Shown here: positions 9,607 to 19,429 of the stretch, piece after piece
How positions within the stretch are numbered: position 1 is the first letter of the stretch
How the letters are laid out: each line of letters opens with the position of its first letter
Assembly (NCBI GenBank): GCA_021153325.1
Contig: JAGKTQ010000007.1
Location: 17,433-81,432 of the forward strand
Source: Lachnospiraceae bacterium
Lineage (GTDB): Bacteria; Bacillota; Clostridia; Lachnospirales; Lachnospiraceae
DNA: 64,000 bases
Direction of reading: 5' to 3'
Program-made: the position numbers and the translations under genes
Notes under the pieces: generated by a model
The model's input: the letters and a program-made list of their open reading frames with translations, nothing else
The model's database searches: none
Told to the model about the DNA's origin: nothing

Positions 9607-11256
9607 TTAACGATTTGCCTGAAGTACTTCTGCACGTTTCAATGCATCATCAATATGTACACATATATTTTCTTCTCCAACCTTCTGATCAAAGCCTGCC
9701 TTCTGCATAACATGAAGAGGCTGCTCATTCACATGGGAAAGAATCAGTGTAATTTTCTTTTTCTCACATTTTGCTTGTAATTCTTCCAAAGAATGCATTG
9801 CAGTCGCATCGATTGCATTCACGCTTCTCATTCTTAAGATCAGACAAGTATCTTTCTCATCCAAGCTGATATTTAAGATCTTATCAGCAGCTGCAAAGAA
9901 CATTGGTCCACTGATCTCATAGACATGTGTATGTTTCGGAACTTCCCTAAGAGAAAGACTATCCGGATCATCATCCTCATCTATATATTTCCAGCCTTCT
10001 ACTTCTGTTACATCGCTCATTCTCTTCATAAACAAAATGGCTGCAAGCAAAATACCTACTTCTATCGCTACCACTAAATCAAAGACTACTGTCAATACAA
10101 AGGTCGTAACCAAAACAATAATGTCACTCTTTGGTGCTGTTTTGCACAGATGCACGAATTTTCTCCACTCACACATATTGTAAGCGACCATAAATAAGAT
10201 AGCTGCAATTGTGGGCATTGGAATCAATGCTGCATATGGCATAAGAACAACAAGAATCAATAACAATGTCACAGAATGCACCATACCTGCAATCGGAGTA
10301 CGTCCACCGTTCTTTACATTTGCAGCAGTTCTGGCAATGGCTCCTGTAGCAGGAATTCCACCAAACAAAGCAGACGTAATATTTCCTGCACCCTGTGCAA
10401 CCAATTCCATGTTAGAACGATGTCTGCTGTTTACCATACCATCTGCTACTACGCAGGAAAGTAAAGATTCAATCGCTGCCAAAATTGCAATCGTAAAAGC
10501 ATCCGGTAAAACATTTCTTACATTATCAAATGACAGCTGTGGAACGGATAAGGACGGCAATTTATTGGAAATCTCATATAAATCTCCAATGGTGTTCACA
10601 TTCATATGTAATCCTTTTACCATAGCGATTCCAACTAAAACGGCGATCAATGAAGGTGGGATTTTCTTAAAGAACATTGGCCATACGATCAAAATTGCCA
10701 AACAAACAACACCAACAATAACGGCTTCCCAATTGATCGTATGAATAAAGTCAAATACTGCCTTTAATTTATCCATCGTTTCGATCAATGGTTCTTCTGT
10801 CACAATGGTAAGTCCTAAAAAGTCTTTGATCTGTCCAACTAAGATCGTTACTGCAATACCGGACGTAAATCCAGTTGTAATAGTGTAAGGAATATATTTG
10901 ATCAAGTTTCCTAATCTTAAAAGTCCCATAGCGATCAATATAATACCCGCAAGAATGGTTGCGATAATAAGTCCATCCATACCATTTTCTGCCACAATAC
11001 CAGCTACGATCGTCGCAAAAGCTGCGGTAGGCCCTGCAATCTGCACACGGCTTCCGCCTAAAAAAGAAATAACAAACCCTGCTGTAATCGCCGTATAAAT
11101 TCCTTTTTCCGGTGTAACACCTGAAGCAAGTGCTAAGGCAATTGAAAGAGGAAGTGCGATAATTGCCACGATAATACCGGCAATCACATCCTTAATAAAC
11201 TGTTCTTTTGTGTAGGTCTTCATTACTGAAAACAACTTTGGTTTTAACTTTTCCAT
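9607..11256 (-). CDS. SulP family inorganic anion transporter with STAS domain
   Basis: The 549-residue protein has about 12 membrane helices over residues 20-410, starting with the SulP signature region (GIIVAIIALPLSIALALASG), followed by a cytoplasmic STAS domain at about 435-545 (HVYEISGPMFFAAADK, then RMRSVNAIDATAMHSLEEL). SulP carriers move sulfate, bicarbonate or similar anions; the substrate cannot be read from sequence. The gene stands alone between miaB and mutS with its own candidate promoter (11351-11379) and terminator (9531-9565). The ATG follows GAGGAGCAGTT. Sulfate uptake would fit the nearby sulfur genes only loosely, so I do not assign it. Confidence 0.88.
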   Translation of the reverse strand: MEKLKPKLFSVMKTYTKEQFIKDVIAGIIVAIIALPLSIALALASGVTPEKGIYTAITAGFVISFLGGSRVQIAGPTAAFATIVAGIVAENGMDGLIIATILAGIILIAMGLLRLGNLIKYIPYTITTGFTSGIAVTILVGQIKDFLGLTIVTEEPLIETMDKLKAVFDFIHTINWEAVIVGVVCLAILIVWPMFFKKIPPSLIAVLVGIAMVKGLHMNVNTIGDLYEISNKLPSLSVPQLSFDNVRNVLPDAFTIAILAAIESLLSCVVADGMVNSRHRSNMELVAQGAGNITSALFGGIPATGAIARTAANVKNGGRTPIAGMVHSVTLLLILVVLMPYAALIPMPTIAAILFMVAYNMCEWRKFVHLCKTAPKSDIIVLVTTFVLTVVFDLVVAIEVGILLAAILFMKRMSDVTEVEGWKYIDEDDDPDSLSLREVPKHTHVYEISGPMFFAAADKILNISLDEKDTCLILRMRSVNAIDATAMHSLEELQAKCEKKKITLILSHVNEQPLHVMQKAGFDQKVGEENICVHIDDALKRAEVLQANR

Positions 11257-11299
11257 AACTGCTCCTCATTTGTTTTTTCAAAGGTTATTTGAAATTAGT

Positions 11300-11349
11300 A
11301 AAAGCGCTATTTATAAAAATTTCGTTAAAATTTTATAAACAACGCTTTT
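11300..11349 (-). terminator. AT-rich hairpin between miaB and sulP (terminator or sulP leader)
   Basis: AAAAGCG (11300-11306) and CGCTTTT (11343-11349) are exact complements, and the inner TTATAAAA and TTTTATAA also pair, giving a long stem with an AT-rich middle. Read on the minus strand it ends CGCTTTTAC, so it can terminate the miaB transcript. The candidate sulP promoter is directly upstream and its start would fall at the foot of the hairpin. Confidence 0.5.
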
Positions 11350-11350
11350 A

Positions 11351-11379
11351 ATTGTAATTCTGCTTTCTTTATTTTTCAA
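11351..11379 (-). promoter_or_regulatory. Candidate sigma-A promoter for sulP
   Basis: On the minus strand TTGAAA (11379-11374), a 17-base spacer and TACAAT (11356-11351) form a good housekeeping promoter. It lies about 95 bases before the sulP ATG and within the region where the miaB transcript should end, which supports separate transcription of sulP. Confidence 0.55.
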
Positions 11380-11409
11380 GTACTTTTTTCAATGTGCCAT
11401 AACATTTTT

Positions 11410-12855
11410 CTACTCTACGATACTTCCTGTATAATAAAATCCATGACACTCATCCAAATGGACTTTCACGATTTTTCCAAGCAGGCTTTCATCGCCTTTA
11501 AAATGTACCAAAATATTATTGGACAAACGTCCCGTCATTAATGTATCATCCTGTTCATTTCTTTCTTCTACAAGTGCTTCCAATGTCTGCCCCTGTAACC
11601 GTGCTGCGCGGTCTCTTGCTGTTTCCTGCACCACTGCCAGCAATTTATCAAAGCCTTCTTTTACAACTTCCTCAGGCACCTGATTTTCCATAGCGGCAGC
11701 AGGAGTTCCGGTACGCTTAGAATAAATAAAAGTAAAGGCATTATCATACTGTACTTTCTTCACAACATCAATCGTTTCCTCTACATCTTCCAAGGTTTCT
11801 CCTGGGAATCCTACAATAATATCCGTTGTGATCGAAATATCCGGAATTTCTTTTCTGATCTTCTCAGCAAGTGCCAGATATTGTTCCTTTGTATAACGTC
11901 TGTTCATAGCAGTCAAAATCCTTGTAGAACCGGACTGCAACGGCAAATGTAGATGTCTACATATCTTTTTGGAATTTTTCATTACTTCAATGAGTTCATC
12001 CGACAAGTCTTTTGGATGGGATGTCATGAAACGAATGCGCTCCAATCCCTCAATCTTTTCTACTTCTTTAAGAAGCTCGGCAAAGCTCATTGGTTCTTCC
12101 AGATTCTTTCCATAAGAGTTTACGTTCTGCCCAAGCAACATGACTTCCACGACGCCATCGGCAACTAATGCTTCTATTTCCCGGATAATATCTTTCGGAT
12201 TACGACTGCGTTCTCTGCCTCTTACATACGGCACAATACAATAGCTGCAGAAGTTGTTACAGCCAAACATAATGTTGACACCAGACTTAAATGAATACTT
12301 ACGCTCTGCCGGTAAATCTTCCACAATTTTGTCTGTATCCTTCCATATATCAATGACCATACTTTGATTTTCGAATACAGAACATACCAATTCTGCAAAC
12401 TTAAAAATATTATGGGTTCCAAAAATCAGATCCACAAACCGATAACTTGTCTTAATTTTTTCAACAACTTCCGGCTCCTGCATCATACAACCGCAAAGAG
12501 CAATTTTCATATGTGGATTTTTTCTTTTATTACCATTTAATACACCCAGTCTTCCATATACTCGCTGATTTGCATTCTCTCTGACTGTACATGTATTATA
12601 AATGACAAAATCTGCATCTTCTGTTTCAATTAGCTGATAACCGATCTTTTCTAATATTCCCACCAGTTTTTCAGAGTCTTTGGCATTCATCTGACAACCA
12701 AACGTAGTAACTGCACAAGTTGGTGTCCGTCCAAGTTCTTCTTTCAGCTCATTCACATAAGCTCTTGCTTTTGCCATAAAATAATATTGTCTCTCTGTCT
12801 CATCTGCTGGAACAGGTGCATTCACATCTATTGTACCTAAATCTGTCCTTATCAT
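11410..12855 (-). CDS. miaB: tRNA-2-methylthio-N6-dimethylallyladenosine synthase MiaB
   Basis: MiaB is a radical-SAM methylthiotransferase that adds a methylthio group to C2 of i6A37 made by MiaA. The N-terminal UPF0004 domain has three Cys ligands (TTFGCQMNAKDSE, YNTCTVREN, LCGCMM); the radical-SAM cluster is FGCNNFCSYCIVPYVRGRE; the C-terminus has the TRAM RNA-binding domain. I place the start at ATG 12855 (481 residues) because GAGG sits at the right distance and overlaps the pepT stop codon; an in-frame ATG at 12876 would overlap pepT and lacks a ribosome site. It follows pepT directly and ends before the sulP intergenic hairpin. Confidence 0.95.
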   Translation of the reverse strand: MIRTDLGTIDVNAPVPADETERQYYFMAKARAYVNELKEELGRTPTCAVTTFGCQMNAKDSEKLVGILEKIGYQLIETEDADFVIYNTCTVRENANQRVYGRLGVLNGNKRKNPHMKIALCGCMMQEPEVVEKIKTSYRFVDLIFGTHNIFKFAELVCSVFENQSMVIDIWKDTDKIVEDLPAERKYSFKSGVNIMFGCNNFCSYCIVPYVRGRERSRNPKDIIREIEALVADGVVEVMLLGQNVNSYGKNLEEPMSFAELLKEVEKIEGLERIRFMTSHPKDLSDELIEVMKNSKKICRHLHLPLQSGSTRILTAMNRRYTKEQYLALAEKIRKEIPDISITTDIIVGFPGETLEDVEETIDVVKKVQYDNAFTFIYSKRTGTPAAAMENQVPEEVVKEGFDKLLAVVQETARDRAARLQGQTLEALVEERNEQDDTLMTGRLSNNILVHFKGDESLLGKIVKVHLDECHGFYYTGSIVE

Positions 12856-12865
12856 CTTTCTTTCC

Positions 12866-14095
12866 TCATCTTGCATAAATTTCTATGATTTTTAATAAGA
12901 TCTCTACAACCTTTTCCATAGATTGTACACAAATATATTCATATTTTCCATGGAAATTATGTCCTCCGGTACAAAGATTTGGACAAGGTAATCCCATAAA
13001 GGAAAGTCTTGCACCATCTGTTCCGCCTCGGATCGGCGTTACAATTGGCTCTACCGAAAGCTCTTCCATAGCCTGTTTTGCATGTTCAATCAAATGCATA
13101 TGTGGCTCTATTTTTTCTTTCATGTTGTAGTAAGAATCTTTTAAGTTTACTTCCATCGTTCCATCGCCATATTTCTGATTCATAAAAGCGACAGCTGCTA
13201 AAAACTTCTGCTTTTTTTCTTCGAATTTATGTTTATCATGATCGCGGATAATATAATCTGCTACCGCCTTTTCCACCGTTCCCTGTAAACAATCAAGATG
13301 GAAAAAGCCTTCGTATTTTTCCGTGTACATCGGATTTTGTTCTACCGGAAGCAGACTCTGAAATTCCTGTGCCAAAAGCAGGGCATTTATCATTTTATTT
13401 TTGGCATCTCCCGGATGCACACTGCAGCCGTGTATCGTGAGCTTTGCCCCAGCCGCATTAAAATTTTCATATTCCAGTTCGCCCAGCTTACCACCATCTA
13501 CTGTATATGCAAAATCCGCTCCAAAACGTTTTACATCAAAATAATCTACACCGGCGCCAACTTCTTCGTCCGGCGTAAAAGCAATCCTGATTTTTCCATG
13601 TACTATATTCTTATTTTGGCAGAGATAATGTGCCATTGTCATAATTTCACTGACACCAGCCTTATCATCAGCCCCCAAAAGCGTAAGTCCATCTGTAACA
13701 ATTACATCTTTCCCCATATATTCTTTTATTTCCGGGAAAGCCTCCACGGACAGTTTGATCGCTTCCTGCTCATTCAGTATTATATCTTTTCCATCATAAT
13801 TTTTTACAATTTTGGGATTTACATTGGATCCGCTTATCGCAGGAGAAGTATCCATATGTGCAATAAACCCTAGCACAGGTATTTCTTTTTCTGTAGTAGA
13901 TGGTATAGAAGCATATACATAGCCATATTGCTCATCATAATAAATTTCCTCCGCACCCATCTCCTGAAGCTCTTTCTTTAAGAGAAGTGCCAGATTCTTT
14001 TGTTTCTCCGTACTTGGAAAGCTTCCGTCTTCTTTTTCTTCTGATTGTGTATCAATTTTTATATACTTTAAAAATCGTTCAACAACTTCCGACAT
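12866..14095 (-). CDS. pepT: Peptidase T (tripeptide aminopeptidase)
   Basis: This M20-family zinc peptidase removes the N-terminal residue of tripeptides in the cytoplasm. The metal and catalytic motifs are all visible in the 409-residue sequence: [11 protein letters not shown] (His and Asp), [10 protein letters not shown] (bridging Asp), TPDEEVGAG (catalytic Glu-Glu) and a late [10 protein letters not shown] (His). The dimerisation lid lies between about 210 and 320. The stop codon TGA overlaps the miaB ribosome site. It is downstream of the nuclease-like gene and probably part of the same transcript. Confidence 0.95.
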   Translation of the reverse strand: MSEVVERFLKYIKIDTQSEEKEDGSFPSTEKQKNLALLLKKELQEMGAEEIYYDEQYGYVYASIPSTTEKEIPVLGFIAHMDTSPAISGSNVNPKIVKNYDGKDIILNEQEAIKLSVEAFPEIKEYMGKDVIVTDGLTLLGADDKAGVSEIMTMAHYLCQNKNIVHGKIRIAFTPDEEVGAGVDYFDVKRFGADFAYTVDGGKLGELEYENFNAAGAKLTIHGCSVHPGDAKNKMINALLLAQEFQSLLPVEQNPMYTEKYEGFFHLDCLQGTVEKAVADYIIRDHDKHKFEEKKQKFLAAVAFMNQKYGDGTMEVNLKDSYYNMKEKIEPHMHLIEHAKQAMEELSVEPIVTPIRGGTDGARLSFMGLPCPNLCTGGHNFHGKYEYICVQSMEKVVEILLKIIEIYAR

Positions 14096-14111
14096 TTTGA
14101 CTCCTTTTCAT

Positions 14112-14861
14112 CTACATTTCCTTTACTGCATACAGATAGCTTCTTCCTAATTTACCAATCCGCTCGATCACACCTACATAATGTAAGATATGGACTACTG
14201 TCTGTGCAAGTTTTTCCGGTATTTTTGCCACTTTCGCAAAATCCTTTACCGTAAATTTTTCTTCCAGCTCATAAGGAATAAAACGCATATAATCTTCCAC
14301 GCGTTCTATTATGACCTCTTCTACAAACTCTATTGGAATCCGGTCATATCGTTCAGAACCCTTCTTCTTATTTTTACTCCAGCCATTCAATAGTCGATAT
14401 TCTTCCATATCCAAAAGAACAAAATGCAATCGTAGATTACGATCTTTTAAAAAGGATTTGATCTTATATAATTCTATAAAAGCCAAATACGCATTTCCTG
14501 TTTTTGGCGATTTTCTTTTCTCCGAAAGTTCTCCTGTCTTTTCATCAATCCATATGAGCCACTTTTTATGTGGAATCGGATATACGATCGTGACGGGATA
14601 CAGCGGCAGAAAAGCAGTTAACTTGTTTCTCATTTTATTGAACTGCCGTGTCTGTATTTCAATGATCTCTTCTCCTGTATAAATATCTGCCACATAATTT
14701 TCAATCGGAATCTCATGCATATCTTCATCCGGTGCATAAGCATTTTTTAGAACCGCATGCACCGTCTTCTCACTGAGAGTACCAATGCCTTGTCTACTTC
14801 TTTCATTTCCTACTATCTTTTGTCTGGCTTTCAAAAAATCTTCGTTTGTCATTGCTTTCAT
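14112..14861 (-). CDS. Unrecognised protein: nuclease-like N-terminal domain plus winged-helix C-terminus
   Basis: I do not recognise this 249-residue protein with certainty. The N-terminal half reads like a PD-(D/E)xK nuclease core: a helix with a conserved-looking Glu, then YVADIYTGEEIIEIQTR, which places an Asp on one strand and Glu-x-Gln on the next, as in the BglII variant of the motif. Residues 195-249 look like a winged helix (FTVKDFAKVAKIPEKLAQ, then LGRSYLYAV). No signal peptide or membrane helix is seen. The ATG abuts the proA stop with no ribosome site, implying translational coupling to proA. Function is unknown; DNA or RNA binding is a reasonable inference. Confidence 0.6.
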   Translation of the reverse strand: MKAMTNEDFLKARQKIVGNERSRQGIGTLSEKTVHAVLKNAYAPDEDMHEIPIENYVADIYTGEEIIEIQTRQFNKMRNKLTAFLPLYPVTIVYPIPHKKWLIWIDEKTGELSEKRKSPKTGNAYLAFIELYKIKSFLKDRNLRLHFVLLDMEEYRLLNGWSKNKKKGSERYDRIPIEFVEEVIIERVEDYMRFIPYELEEKFTVKDFAKVAKIPEKLAQTVVHILHYVGVIERIGKLGRSYLYAVKEM

Positions 14862-16106
14862 CTATGGTCTGATCTGTCCGTCACCATCAATCGTATATTT
14901 GTAAGTTGTCAGCTCCTTAAGTCCCATCGGTCCTCTTGCATGAAGCTTTTGCGTACTGATGCCGATCTCTGCGCCAAAACCAAATTCAAAACCATCTGTA
15001 AATCTGGTAGAAGCATTCACATATACACAGGAAGCATCTACTTCTTTCTTAAACGTCTCTGCATTTTCTTTATTTTCTGTAATAATAGCTTCCGAATGCT
15101 TGGTTCCGTATTTATTAATATGTGCAATTGCCTCTTCCACATTTTTTACTGTTTTCATGGAAATAATGTAATCTAAATATTCTGTTCCATAGTCTTCTTC
15201 TGTTGCCGGAACACACTCAGAAAGAACACTGCATACCTGTTCATCTCCACGCATTTCTACATTTTTCTCTTTTAAAGCTTTCGCAAGCAGCGGTAAAAAC
15301 GCATCCTTTACCTTTTCATGAATGACTAAAGATTCACAGGCATTACATACTCCAATACGCTGCGTTTTTGCATTCACGATGATCGGGATAGCTTTATCAA
15401 AGTCTGCCGTTTCATCAATATAAATATGACAATTTCCTGTACCCGTTTCGATGACAGGAATCGTACTGTTTTCTACAACCGCACGGATAAGACCAGCACT
15501 TCCTCTTGGGATCAACACATCTACATAATCTTTTAATTTCATAAATTTAGTCGTAGTCTCTCTATTGGTATCCGTGATCAACTGGATACCATCTTCTGTA
15601 ATACCTTCTTTTGCAAGTGCACTTCTAATACTTTCTGTAATAGCAGTATTAGAATGGATGGCATCGCTTCCGCCTTTTAAAATGACTGCATTACCAGTTT
15701 TAAAACAAAGACCGAACGCATCGGCTGTTACATTTGGCCGGGATTCATAAATAATACCAATGACACCGATAGGGACTCTCACCTTACTGATCTTCAATCC
15801 GTTAGGACGGGTAAAGGTTTCTATCGTTTCATTCAGGCAATCTGGAAGCTCTGCAATAATACGAAGACCGTCTGCCATTCCTTTGATACGATCCTCTGTC
15901 AGTCTTAATCTGTCGATCATACCGGAATGCATTCCTTTTTCTTCTCCGTTCTTGATATCCACAGCATTTGCCGCAAGTATTTTTTCACTATCCTTTACTA
16001 ACGTATCTGCCACTGTAAGAAGTGCTTTATTTTTCTCGCCTTCTGAAAGTTTCTGCAAACTATACTTGGCTGCCACTGCATTTTTTCCCATTTCCATTAA
16101 ATCCAT
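14862..16106 (-). CDS. proA: Glutamate-5-semialdehyde dehydrogenase ProA
   Basis: ProA reduces glutamyl-5-phosphate to glutamate 5-semialdehyde with NADPH, the second step of proline synthesis. The 414-residue protein has the aldehyde-dehydrogenase fold with the catalytic Cys in [12 protein letters not shown], the [10 protein letters not shown] motif, and the C-terminal [21 protein letters not shown] that closes the active site. AAGGCGG precedes the ATG by eight bases. It acts with ProB (16880-17740); two small genes, for a folate enzyme and DUF896, lie between them, all on one strand with short gaps. Confidence 0.97.
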   Translation of the reverse strand: MDLMEMGKNAVAAKYSLQKLSEGEKNKALLTVADTLVKDSEKILAANAVDIKNGEEKGMHSGMIDRLRLTEDRIKGMADGLRIIAELPDCLNETIETFTRPNGLKISKVRVPIGVIGIIYESRPNVTADAFGLCFKTGNAVILKGGSDAIHSNTAITESIRSALAKEGITEDGIQLITDTNRETTTKFMKLKDYVDVLIPRGSAGLIRAVVENSTIPVIETGTGNCHIYIDETADFDKAIPIIVNAKTQRIGVCNACESLVIHEKVKDAFLPLLAKALKEKNVEMRGDEQVCSVLSECVPATEEDYGTEYLDYIISMKTVKNVEEAIAHINKYGTKHSEAIITENKENAETFKKEVDASCVYVNASTRFTDGFEFGFGAEIGISTQKLHARGPMGLKELTTYKYTIDGDGQIRP

Positions 16107-16123
16107 GCCAATTACCGCCTTTC

Positions 16124-16681
16124 TTAATATTCTATGCTTTCTGTAATGATCCTGTCCGGAATCACATCATGCTCCTCCGTTGGAATTTCTTCTAATATCT
16201 GATCTGCAAAGCATACTGCCACTGTAAAATCAGGTACAAAAGAATCTAAAAAACGATCATAAAATCCTTTTCCATAGCCTATCCGATGTCTTTTCTTATC
16301 AAATACCACTCCCGGCATAAGCAGAAAAACTTTCCCTTTCTCTTTCTTGAATTTTTCTGCCGTTTTCAAAGGTTCTGGAATATTTTTATAGCCGCTTTGC
16401 AATGCCTCTTTTGATGTAAAACGATAAAATTCCATTGTGCCATCATCCTTTGAAATGGGACAATACACTTTTTTCCCATCAAGGACTGCCTGTTCCAAAA
16501 AAGGAATCGTCTCTACTTCACTGCCATACCCGATAAAGCCTAAAACGCAATCCGCTTCCCGATATTGCTTTAAACAGCAAAGTTTTTCGATGATTTTTTT
16601 GCTTTTATCCTTCCGCTCTGTTTCCGACATCTGATTTCTTTTTTCTAAAATCTGTTTTCTAATGCAGATTTTTGTTTCCAT
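16124..16681 (-). CDS. 5-formyltetrahydrofolate cyclo-ligase
   Basis: This enzyme uses ATP to turn 5-formyl-THF into 5,10-methenyl-THF and so returns a stored folate to the C1 pool. The 185-residue protein has the N-terminal basic helix ([12 protein letters not shown]), the [26 protein letters not shown] block with the nucleotide-binding GYGKGFYDR motif, and the C-terminal strand with [17 protein letters not shown] use ATG 16681; the open frame extends three codons to a GTG at 16690. The AGGTGA ahead of the ATG overlaps the 3' end of the DUF896 gene. It belongs functionally with folD and fhs at 41521-44081. Confidence 0.92.
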   Translation of the reverse strand: METKICIRKQILEKRNQMSETERKDKSKKIIEKLCCLKQYREADCVLGFIGYGSEVETIPFLEQAVLDGKKVYCPISKDDGTMEFYRFTSKEALQSGYKNIPEPLKTAEKFKKEKGKVFLLMPGVVFDKKRHRIGYGKGFYDRFLDSFVPDFTVAVCFADQILEEIPTEEHDVIPDRIITESIEY

Positions 16682-16883
16682 ATTTCTCACCTAAATTCGT
16701 GACTGTACCATCCTCATTTTGAATAGAAATATTGTTTAACTGTCCACGCAGATTTGCACGAACACTGGCAACATATTCACTTCTAAGCTCTGCCTGTTCC
16801 TTTTTTTCTTCGTCAGTCAGTCCTTCTGCCTGCGATTTATGATAAAGCTCATTAATTCGCTTTATTTTGTCTTCCATACTCAT
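16659..16883 (-). CDS. DUF896 (UPF0291, YnzC-like) protein
   Basis: A 74-residue protein with the two-helix DUF896 core (KIKRINELYHKSQAEGLTD, then EEKKEQAELRSEYVASV) and a polar tail. Members are small cytoplasmic helical-hairpin proteins; YnzC of B. subtilis is part of the SOS yneA operon, but a mechanism is not known. The ATG overlaps the proB stop codon by four bases (ATGA), and the 3' end overlaps the cyclo-ligase gene by about 23 bases, so expression is tied to proB. Confidence 0.88.
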   Translation of the reverse strand: MSMEDKIKRINELYHKSQAEGLTDEEKKEQAELRSEYVASVRANLRGQLNNISIQNEDGTVTNLGEKYGNKNLH

Positions 16884-17740
16884 TTATGCAATTCCTCCAC
16901 AAATCCCGGTAAGTCAAAACCTTCATCCGGATTTTTCAAAAAGAGAGTCCCTATATTTTCTCCCTCTAATATTTTATGTATTACGCGTACGTCCTCGCTA
17001 TTTGCGATCACCATATCAATATCAGATTTGGTCGCAATCGTAGCCGCCTGTAGTTTCGTATTCATACCACCAGTTCCAACAGAGCTTCCTGTGCTTTCTT
17101 TTCCCATATGCATCAATTCTTCTGTAAGAACAGGTACTGTTTCAATAAATTTTGCATCCGGATTGGTTCTTGGATCATCCGTATATAGACCATCGATATC
17201 CGATAGCAGAATCAACAGATCGGCATCTACGAGTGCTGCAACGATTGCAGACAATGTGTCGTTATCACCTATAACGATCTCATAGGTCGCAACTGTATCA
17301 TTTTCATTTACAATCGGAATCACTCCAAATTTTAAAAGTTCTGAAAAAGTATTATGTGCATTATAGCGATTCAGGTTATCTACGATTGTATTTTTCGTCA
17401 TAAGAATCTGTGCAGTCGTTTGATTATACTCTCCAAAGATTTTCTGATAAGTCATCATTAATCTTGCCTGTCCAATTGCTGCACACGCCTGTTTTACAGC
17501 AATCGGATTATCTATATCATCCATATTCTTCAGATGGATCGCTTTTTTTCCTACTGCAATTGCCCCGGAACTTACTAATACCACATCTTTACCCTGATTG
17601 CGGATATCGCACAATTCTCTTACAAGCATTTCTAATTTTATATAGTCTAAATCTCCAGTTTCTTTGTGCTGTAATGATGAAGAACCTATTTTTATTACAA
17701 TCCTTTTTTTATCCTTCATCATTTCTCTTAAGCCATTCAC
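16880..17740 (-). CDS. proB: Glutamate 5-kinase ProB, short form without PUA domain
   Basis: ProB phosphorylates glutamate, the first and normally feedback-inhibited step of proline synthesis. The amino-acid-kinase fold is shown by IVIKIGSSSL, VLVSSGAIAVGKKAI, IVNENDTVATYE and GTGGMNTKLQAA. At 286 residues it lacks the C-terminal PUA domain of the E. coli enzyme; such short forms are common in Firmicutes and keep the kinase activity. The start is GTG at 17740, seven bases after GAGGAGG. It heads the proB-DUF896-cyclo-ligase-proA run. Confidence 0.96.
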   Translation of the reverse strand: MNGLREMMKDKKRIVIKIGSSSLQHKETGDLDYIKLEMLVRELCDIRNQGKDVVLVSSGAIAVGKKAIHLKNMDDIDNPIAVKQACAAIGQARLMMTYQKIFGEYNQTTAQILMTKNTIVDNLNRYNAHNTFSELLKFGVIPIVNENDTVATYEIVIGDNDTLSAIVAALVDADLLILLSDIDGLYTDDPRTNPDAKFIETVPVLTEELMHMGKESTGSSVGTGGMNTKLQAATIATKSDIDMVIANSEDVRVIHKILEGENIGTLFLKNPDEGFDLPGFVEELHK

Positions 17741-17760
17741 GTTGCTTCCTCCTCACAAAA

Positions 17761-19428
17761 TCATTCAATTGTATTAGTATACAATGGTTTAAATTCTCTT
17801 GCAATGCCTTCTGCAATTTTCATGCCATCCATTGCTGCAGAAGTAATTCCTCCTGCATAGCCTGCTCCCTCACCACAGGGATATAGTCCTCTGACTTTCG
17901 ACTGGTTCGTTTCATCCCTGCAAATACGAACCGGTGAAGATGTCCGGCTTTCAATTCCATCCAAAAAAACTCTTTCATCTGCAAATCCTGGAATAATTCT
18001 GTCAAACTGTTCCATTCCTTCAACAAAAGCCTGGTTCAATTGCTTTGGCAAGATTTCAGAAACCTTGGAAAACTGATATTCTCCTTTGATCTGTGGTTCA
18101 AAATTATCCCAGATGGTTTCATGCATTTCTTTCTGTCTCACATTTTGTATGACTTCCCTTTTATCCTCTTGAAAGACTTCCCTTTTAAAATCCCCGTAAC
18201 GTTCAACCGGAACCTTGCCCTGACCAATCTGGAATGCCTTTTGCTCCAGTTTTCTTTGGAAAGCAATTCCTGCAAGTGGTCCTTCTCCCTCAAAATCATC
18301 CGGTGTTACCGAAACAATGATCGCACTGTTTGCATTCTTTCCATCTCTTCCGCTATAACTCATACCGTTTACTGCCGTTCTGCCTTCCTCAGAAGACGCA
18401 TTAACAACATAACCGCCCGGACACATACAGAAGGAATACACCCCACGTCCGAAAGAAGTCTTTGCCGTTAACTTATATGCCGCTGCCGGAAGTTTTTCCT
18501 TTGTCTCTCCATATTGTGCTGTTTGAATCAATTCCTGCGGATGCTCTACACGAAGTCCTACTGCAAAAGCTTTTGCCTCCATAGGGATTTCCCTATGGAA
18601 AAGAGTTTCAAACGTATCTCTTGCCGAATGACCAATTGCAAGGACCGCATGGTCTGTTTCTAACCAATAGGTTTGCTCTTCTCTGTCTTTCACAAGCAGT
18701 GCCGTTAACTTATCATTTTCAATTTTAAGGTCAACTACCTGATTGCCAAAACGTACCTCTCCGCCCCACTGCAAAATACGTTCACGCATATTTTTTACAA
18801 CATTCATCAAAATATCCGTTCCAATATGCGGTTTTCCGTCATACAATATTTTTTCCGGAGCACCATTTTCTACAAAGATAGAAAGTACTTTTTTGCTTTT
18901 TCCATCTTTATCCTTTATTAATGTATTCAGTTTTCCATCGGAAAAAGTTCCCGCACCGCCTTCCCCGAACTGCACATTAGAATTTGGTTTTAGTATTCCA
19001 TTTTTCCAAAACTCTTCCACATCCTGTTTTCTTGTTTCCACCGCTTCACCTCGTTCCAAAACGATAGGACAATACCCATGCTCTGCAAGAAGATAGGCAC
19101 AAAAAAGTCCTGCTGGTCCACTGCCAATGATAATTAGACGTTTTTCTAATGTCTTTTCTCCACTCTCCGGGAAACAATATTCTTCTTTTTGGACAAGTGT
19201 TACTTGATTATTTTTAGCTCTTTTTACGAGCATGCCTTCTTTTTTTGCTTCCACTTCTGCTGTAATGCTGTAAAATATTTCTGGTTTCTTTCGTGCATCG
19301 ATTGAACGCTTTGCAATATGAATGGAAAGAATGTCACTTCTTTCCGCTTTTAAAAGCCTGCATACCTTCTTTTCTAACATCTCTTCCGTGTAATGGAGCG
19401 GAAGTTTTATCTGATTTATTTTTATCAT
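17761..19428 (-). CDS. NAD(P)/FAD-dependent oxidoreductase, COG2509 family
   Basis: A 555-residue flavoprotein. An N-terminal domain of about 100 residues (MIKINQIKLPLHYTEE onward) precedes the dinucleotide-binding fold, IIIGSGPAGLFCAYLLAEHGY, and a C-terminal GLYPCGEGAGYAGGITSAA FAD-contact motif. This is the family annotated as uncharacterised FAD-dependent dehydrogenase; the substrate is unknown. The open frame extends upstream to 19614, but that part overlaps the preceding gene and has no ribosome site. ATG 19428, one base after the upstream stop and preceded by AAGGAAAAAAATAAG, is the credible start. It is coupled to the second flavoprotein gene at 19430-20638. Confidence 0.85.
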   Translation of the reverse strand: MIKINQIKLPLHYTEEMLEKKVCRLLKAERSDILSIHIAKRSIDARKKPEIFYSITAEVEAKKEGMLVKRAKNNQVTLVQKEEYCFPESGEKTLEKRLIIIGSGPAGLFCAYLLAEHGYCPIVLERGEAVETRKQDVEEFWKNGILKPNSNVQFGEGGAGTFSDGKLNTLIKDKDGKSKKVLSIFVENGAPEKILYDGKPHIGTDILMNVVKNMRERILQWGGEVRFGNQVVDLKIENDKLTALLVKDREEQTYWLETDHAVLAIGHSARDTFETLFHREIPMEAKAFAVGLRVEHPQELIQTAQYGETKEKLPAAAYKLTAKTSFGRGVYSFCMCPGGYVVNASSEEGRTAVNGMSYSGRDGKNANSAIIVSVTPDDFEGEGPLAGIAFQRKLEQKAFQIGQGKVPVERYGDFKREVFQEDKREVIQNVRQKEMHETIWDNFEPQIKGEYQFSKVSEILPKQLNQAFVEGMEQFDRIIPGFADERVFLDGIESRTSSPVRICRDETNQSKVRGLYPCGEGAGYAGGITSAAMDGMKIAEGIAREFKPLYTNTIE

Positions 19429-19429
19429 C

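Noticed and set aside
17768..17785. ATTGTAT-TAGT-ATACAAT, similar to the operator core
   Set aside because: It falls in the last codons of a coding region and has four bases inserted in the centre; probably chance.
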